From positions 1 to 44,569 of the forward strand of contig NZ_PGEM01000131.1 of assembly GCF_002934005.1 (NCBI RefSeq): a DNA stretch of 44,569 bases, in the 5' to 3' direction. This DNA comes from Cuspidothrix issatschenkoi CHARLIE-1. Lineage in GTDB: Bacteria > Cyanobacteriota > Cyanobacteriia > Cyanobacteriales > Nostocaceae. Positions 42,541 through 44,569 of this stretch are shown here, piece after piece; position 1 is the first letter of the stretch; each line of letters opens with the position of its first letter. The translations under genes were made by a program, and so were the position numbers. The notes below the pieces were generated by a model. That model was not told the origin of the DNA and did no database searches. It was given only the letters and a program-made list of their open reading frames with translations.

Positions 42541-42923
42541 GAATAAAGCTTTACAAGTGCAACCCTTGATTTTGGACTCGGTTGTACTAATTTTGATTAC
42601 CCTACGTCAATTTTGAAATTGTCATAGTCACAGGTGTTGTCATCCTCAATCATGAAACTGGCGCAAACGTTGTCATGGTTAGGTTTTGGCATTTTGCCTT
42701 GAGAGTAAATATTTATTATGTCATCGTTGATTTAGTTGCTAAAAAAAAAGCGACATAAGTAACAAGCCCTTAACTTTGGAAATTTCCTACAGTGTTTACA
42801 TATCAGCAGTCAGAATTATGAGTCTTGAGGCATAAATTCCTAAAGATGCTCACTGATATGACAGCTCTTAAATGCTGTATCTGCGTTTGAGTTAAGGTGC
42901 AATACCAATTTGATAGAAAAGTC
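42541..42923. other. intergenic region upstream of the HetZ-family gene
   Basis: About 380 nt. It contains an 8-bp inverted repeat CATATCAG (42799-42806) / CTGATATG (42853-42860) and a weak TTATGTC/GACATAA hairpin around 42717-42758. These could be control sites for the HetZ-family gene, but I see no HetR-type palindrome and no gene. Confidence 0.45.
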
Positions 42924-44144
42924 ATGAAAGCTAACATCGCCAATCTGCCTAATTCTACATCTGCTTTTAATAGCTATATTTCTCTGGAAGAATTATCTAC
43001 CGCCAATACCGACACATTGGTGCAACTTTTATCCCATGAGATGCAATCTCAAGTTAAAGCTACATCTGGGGATGTACAAGCTGTAGCCCAGCGCATAGCC
43101 AAAGAAGTAGAACGGATATGTGATAAAAGCTCCCGCATCCAAAATTCAGGACAAATTCAGTCTTGGCAAATTACTTTAGGAAGACATCGTTTACAAAAGT
43201 GTTTGCGTTACTACCAACTTGGTTCTAAACAAGGTCGGGTGGAGTTACACAGCAGTTTGGGGGCAATTGTTTATCGTCACGTGACAGTTGCCGGCTCAGA
43301 TTTGGGCTTTGAGGCTCGTTATAATCTGATTGAAGATTTTTTACAGGCTTTTTATATCGAAGCCATTAAAGCTTTCCGTCGAGAAACCGAATTACCAGAA
43401 GATTACACTCCCCGGACTCAGTTACAAGTAGCTGAGTATATGGCGTTTACAGAACAATATGCCAAACGCCGGATTAATTTACCTGGTGGTGCTAATCAGC
43501 AATTAATCGTTCTCCGCGCTCAAGGTTTTGCCCGTCGTCAACCCCAAGAAACGACTGTAGATATTGAAATGGCGGTAGATTCTGCCAAAACAGAAGAAGC
43601 CGAATCCTATCAACGCAATGTGGCAGTGCAGCAAATTCGCTCACAAATGATTGCTAAACCAGGTTTTGACCCCTCGGAGGAATCAGAACGCAATCGTGTG
43701 ATTACCGAATTGATGAAATATTTAGAGTCCCAAGGACAATCTGATTGCATGGATTACTTGACTCTCAAACTTCAAGACCTTTCTGCCCCAGAAATTGACC
43801 AAATTCTCGGTTTAACCAGTCGTCAAAGAGATTATTTACAACAAAGATTTAAATATCACGTTGAGAAATTTGCCAAACAGCATCAATGGCAATTAGTTCA
43901 TCAATGGTTAGGTGCTGGTTTAGAACATAAGTTAGGTTTATCTTCCCAACAATGGGATATTTTCTGGAATCAACTCACACCACAACAACAGCAAATTTTT
44001 GAGTTAAAAACTGCTTGTCAAAGTGATGTACTAATTTCTAAAGCTGTGCAATGTACCCCGAAACAACTACAAAAACGCTGGACACAAATGTTAGAATTAG
44101 CCTGGGATATTCGCAACGGTCATGGTGGATCTAAGAACAGTTAG
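42924..44144 (+). CDS. HetZ-family heterocyst differentiation protein (HetZ or HetZ-related paralogue)
   Basis: A 406-residue soluble protein that fits the HetZ family along its length: VAQRIAKEVERICDKSSRIQNSG, LQKCLRYYQLGSKQGRVELHS, ARYNLIEDFLQAFYIEAIKAFRRE, AEYMAFTEQYAKRRI, DYLTLKLQDLSAPEIDQILGL with TSRQRDYLQQRFKYHV, and a helix-turn-helix-like C-terminus (KAVQCTPKQLQKRWTQML). HetZ is a transcription factor that works with HetR early in heterocyst formation. The patU5-patU3 genes that usually follow hetZ do not begin within the 425 nt left in the window, so a paralogue is possible. The ATG is preferred over a GTG nine codons upstream. Confidence 0.82.
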   Translation: MKANIANLPNSTSAFNSYISLEELSTANTDTLVQLLSHEMQSQVKATSGDVQAVAQRIAKEVERICDKSSRIQNSGQIQSWQITLGRHRLQKCLRYYQLGSKQGRVELHSSLGAIVYRHVTVAGSDLGFEARYNLIEDFLQAFYIEAIKAFRRETELPEDYTPRTQLQVAEYMAFTEQYAKRRINLPGGANQQLIVLRAQGFARRQPQETTVDIEMAVDSAKTEEAESYQRNVAVQQIRSQMIAKPGFDPSEESERNRVITELMKYLESQGQSDCMDYLTLKLQDLSAPEIDQILGLTSRQRDYLQQRFKYHVEKFAKQHQWQLVHQWLGAGLEHKLGLSSQQWDIFWNQLTPQQQQIFELKTACQSDVLISKAVQCTPKQLQKRWTQMLELAWDIRNGHGGSKNS

Positions 44145-44443
44145 ACATAAAATAATACCTAAGAGTTCAGATCAGGTGATAAAATCCCCGACTTCTTTTA
44201 TTTATTGTGTCCATAAATTATAAATTGATCACCAGAAGTCGGGGATCTAGGTGTTAAAGGTTGCCATAGCTGAAGAGTTACAATAATACCATTTTGTTTC
44301 TAGATTGTCAGAAGTTTACCGTTTGTAATTCACAGTTGTTTATCTGTTCCTATCATTGTTGAAAACTTATCTCTTGCCACTGCGTCTAATGGGGAAAATC
44401 AAACTCTATTTGGGGTTTGCTGAAAAAGTTGTCTGTGAGGAGA
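44145..44443. other. intergenic region after the HetZ-family gene
   Basis: Apart from the split palindrome at 44184-44246 I see no gene, promoter or conserved element in these 300 nt. Confidence 0.5.
44184..44246. repeat. split copy of the GATCCCCGACTTCTT palindrome
   Basis: ATCCCCGACTTCT (44184-44196) and AGAAGTCGGGGAT (44234-44246) are exact complements separated by 37 nt of AT-rich sequence in place of the usual one-base loop. It may act as the transcript end of the HetZ-family gene. Confidence 0.7.
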
Positions 44444-44513
44444 GGGAATAGGGAACAGGGAATAGGGAATAGGGAACAGGGAACAGGGAATAGGGAATAG
44501 GGAATAGGGAACA
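44444..44513. repeat. heptameric short tandem repeat, (GGGAATA/GGGAACA)x10
   Basis: Ten uninterrupted 7-nt units alternate between GGGAATA and GGGAACA. This is the classic short tandem repeat of Anabaena-type genomes. A CACTTCGACAAGCTCAGTGC motif, also common in these genomes, follows directly. Confidence 0.9.
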
Positions 44514-44569
44514 CTTCGACAAGCTCAGTGCATCGCAGGGAACAGTTTCAACTATCTGGATATCCTCAA

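Noticed and set aside
42652-42702. 16-residue frame upstream of the HetZ-family gene
   Set aside because: Very short, no ribosome-binding sequence and within a decayed repeat-like area; consistent with chance.
44444-44513. Heptamer repeat as a possible replication iteron
   Set aside because: Such GGGAATA/GGGAACA tracts occur widely in heterocystous cyanobacteria, and there is no dnaA or rep gene or DnaA boxes nearby.

Overview
The window comes from a filamentous, heterocyst-forming cyanobacterium (order Nostocales, Anabaena/Nostoc/Dolichospermum type). The DNA is AT-rich and carries many GCGATCGC (HIP1) octamers. It has heptameric short tandem repeats (GGGAATA/GGGAACA) and several palindromic repeat families. 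Its genes are typical of oxygenic phototrophs: psb32, ndhM, a cyanobacteriochrome kinase, an Rre1/Ycf29-like regulator and a HetZ-family protein. All calls are made by reading the sequence; no database search was run.

Layout. 0-11.6 kb: a small membrane protein, a His-rich lipoprotein, a Cache/HAMP histidine kinase, a RibD-like reductase, a COG3146 acyltransferase, a DUF4346 protein and a 1653-residue hybrid kinase. That kinase contains a DXCF-type cyanobacteriochrome GAF domain. 11.7-13.7 kb: psb32 and cysH. 13.8-20.2 kb: a Ser/Thr-phosphorylation neighbourhood with an FHA-PrsW intramembrane protease fusion, a CHAT-FHA protein and a zinc-ribbon/pseudokinase/PP2C fusion. 20.4-29.7 kb: ndhM, a possible heterocyst regulator preceded by a small upstream reading frame, an Rre1-like regulator, a glycosyltransferase, an orphan PotC-like permease, dapL and leuS. 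A highly structured, non-coding stretch precedes leuS.

29.7-35.6 kb is an accessory island of small modules divided by copies of one palindromic repeat (GTAGGTTGGGTT...AACCCAACCTAC). The modules are an unknown protein plus an HNH protein, DUF262 plus HEPN, an excisionase-like antitoxin plus PIN toxin, and a small protein plus an HNH nuclease. Half-copies of the repeat lie exactly between two gene pairs, and in one case the repeat supplies the start codon. 35.6-44.6 kb returns to core genes (hotdog thioesterase, pepA, UPF0104 membrane protein, larC, YrdC family, hetZ-like), interrupted by a DUF433/DUF5615 toxin-antitoxin pair and a degraded NTPase fragment.

Mobile and repeat DNA has reshaped gene ends. 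A MITE with TIR AGGACTTACGCAA sits in the stop codon of the CHAT-FHA gene with a 5-bp target duplication. A second copy is nested inside a GTAGGTTGGG palindrome, also with a 5-bp duplication. No rRNA or tRNA gene and no CRISPR array was seen.
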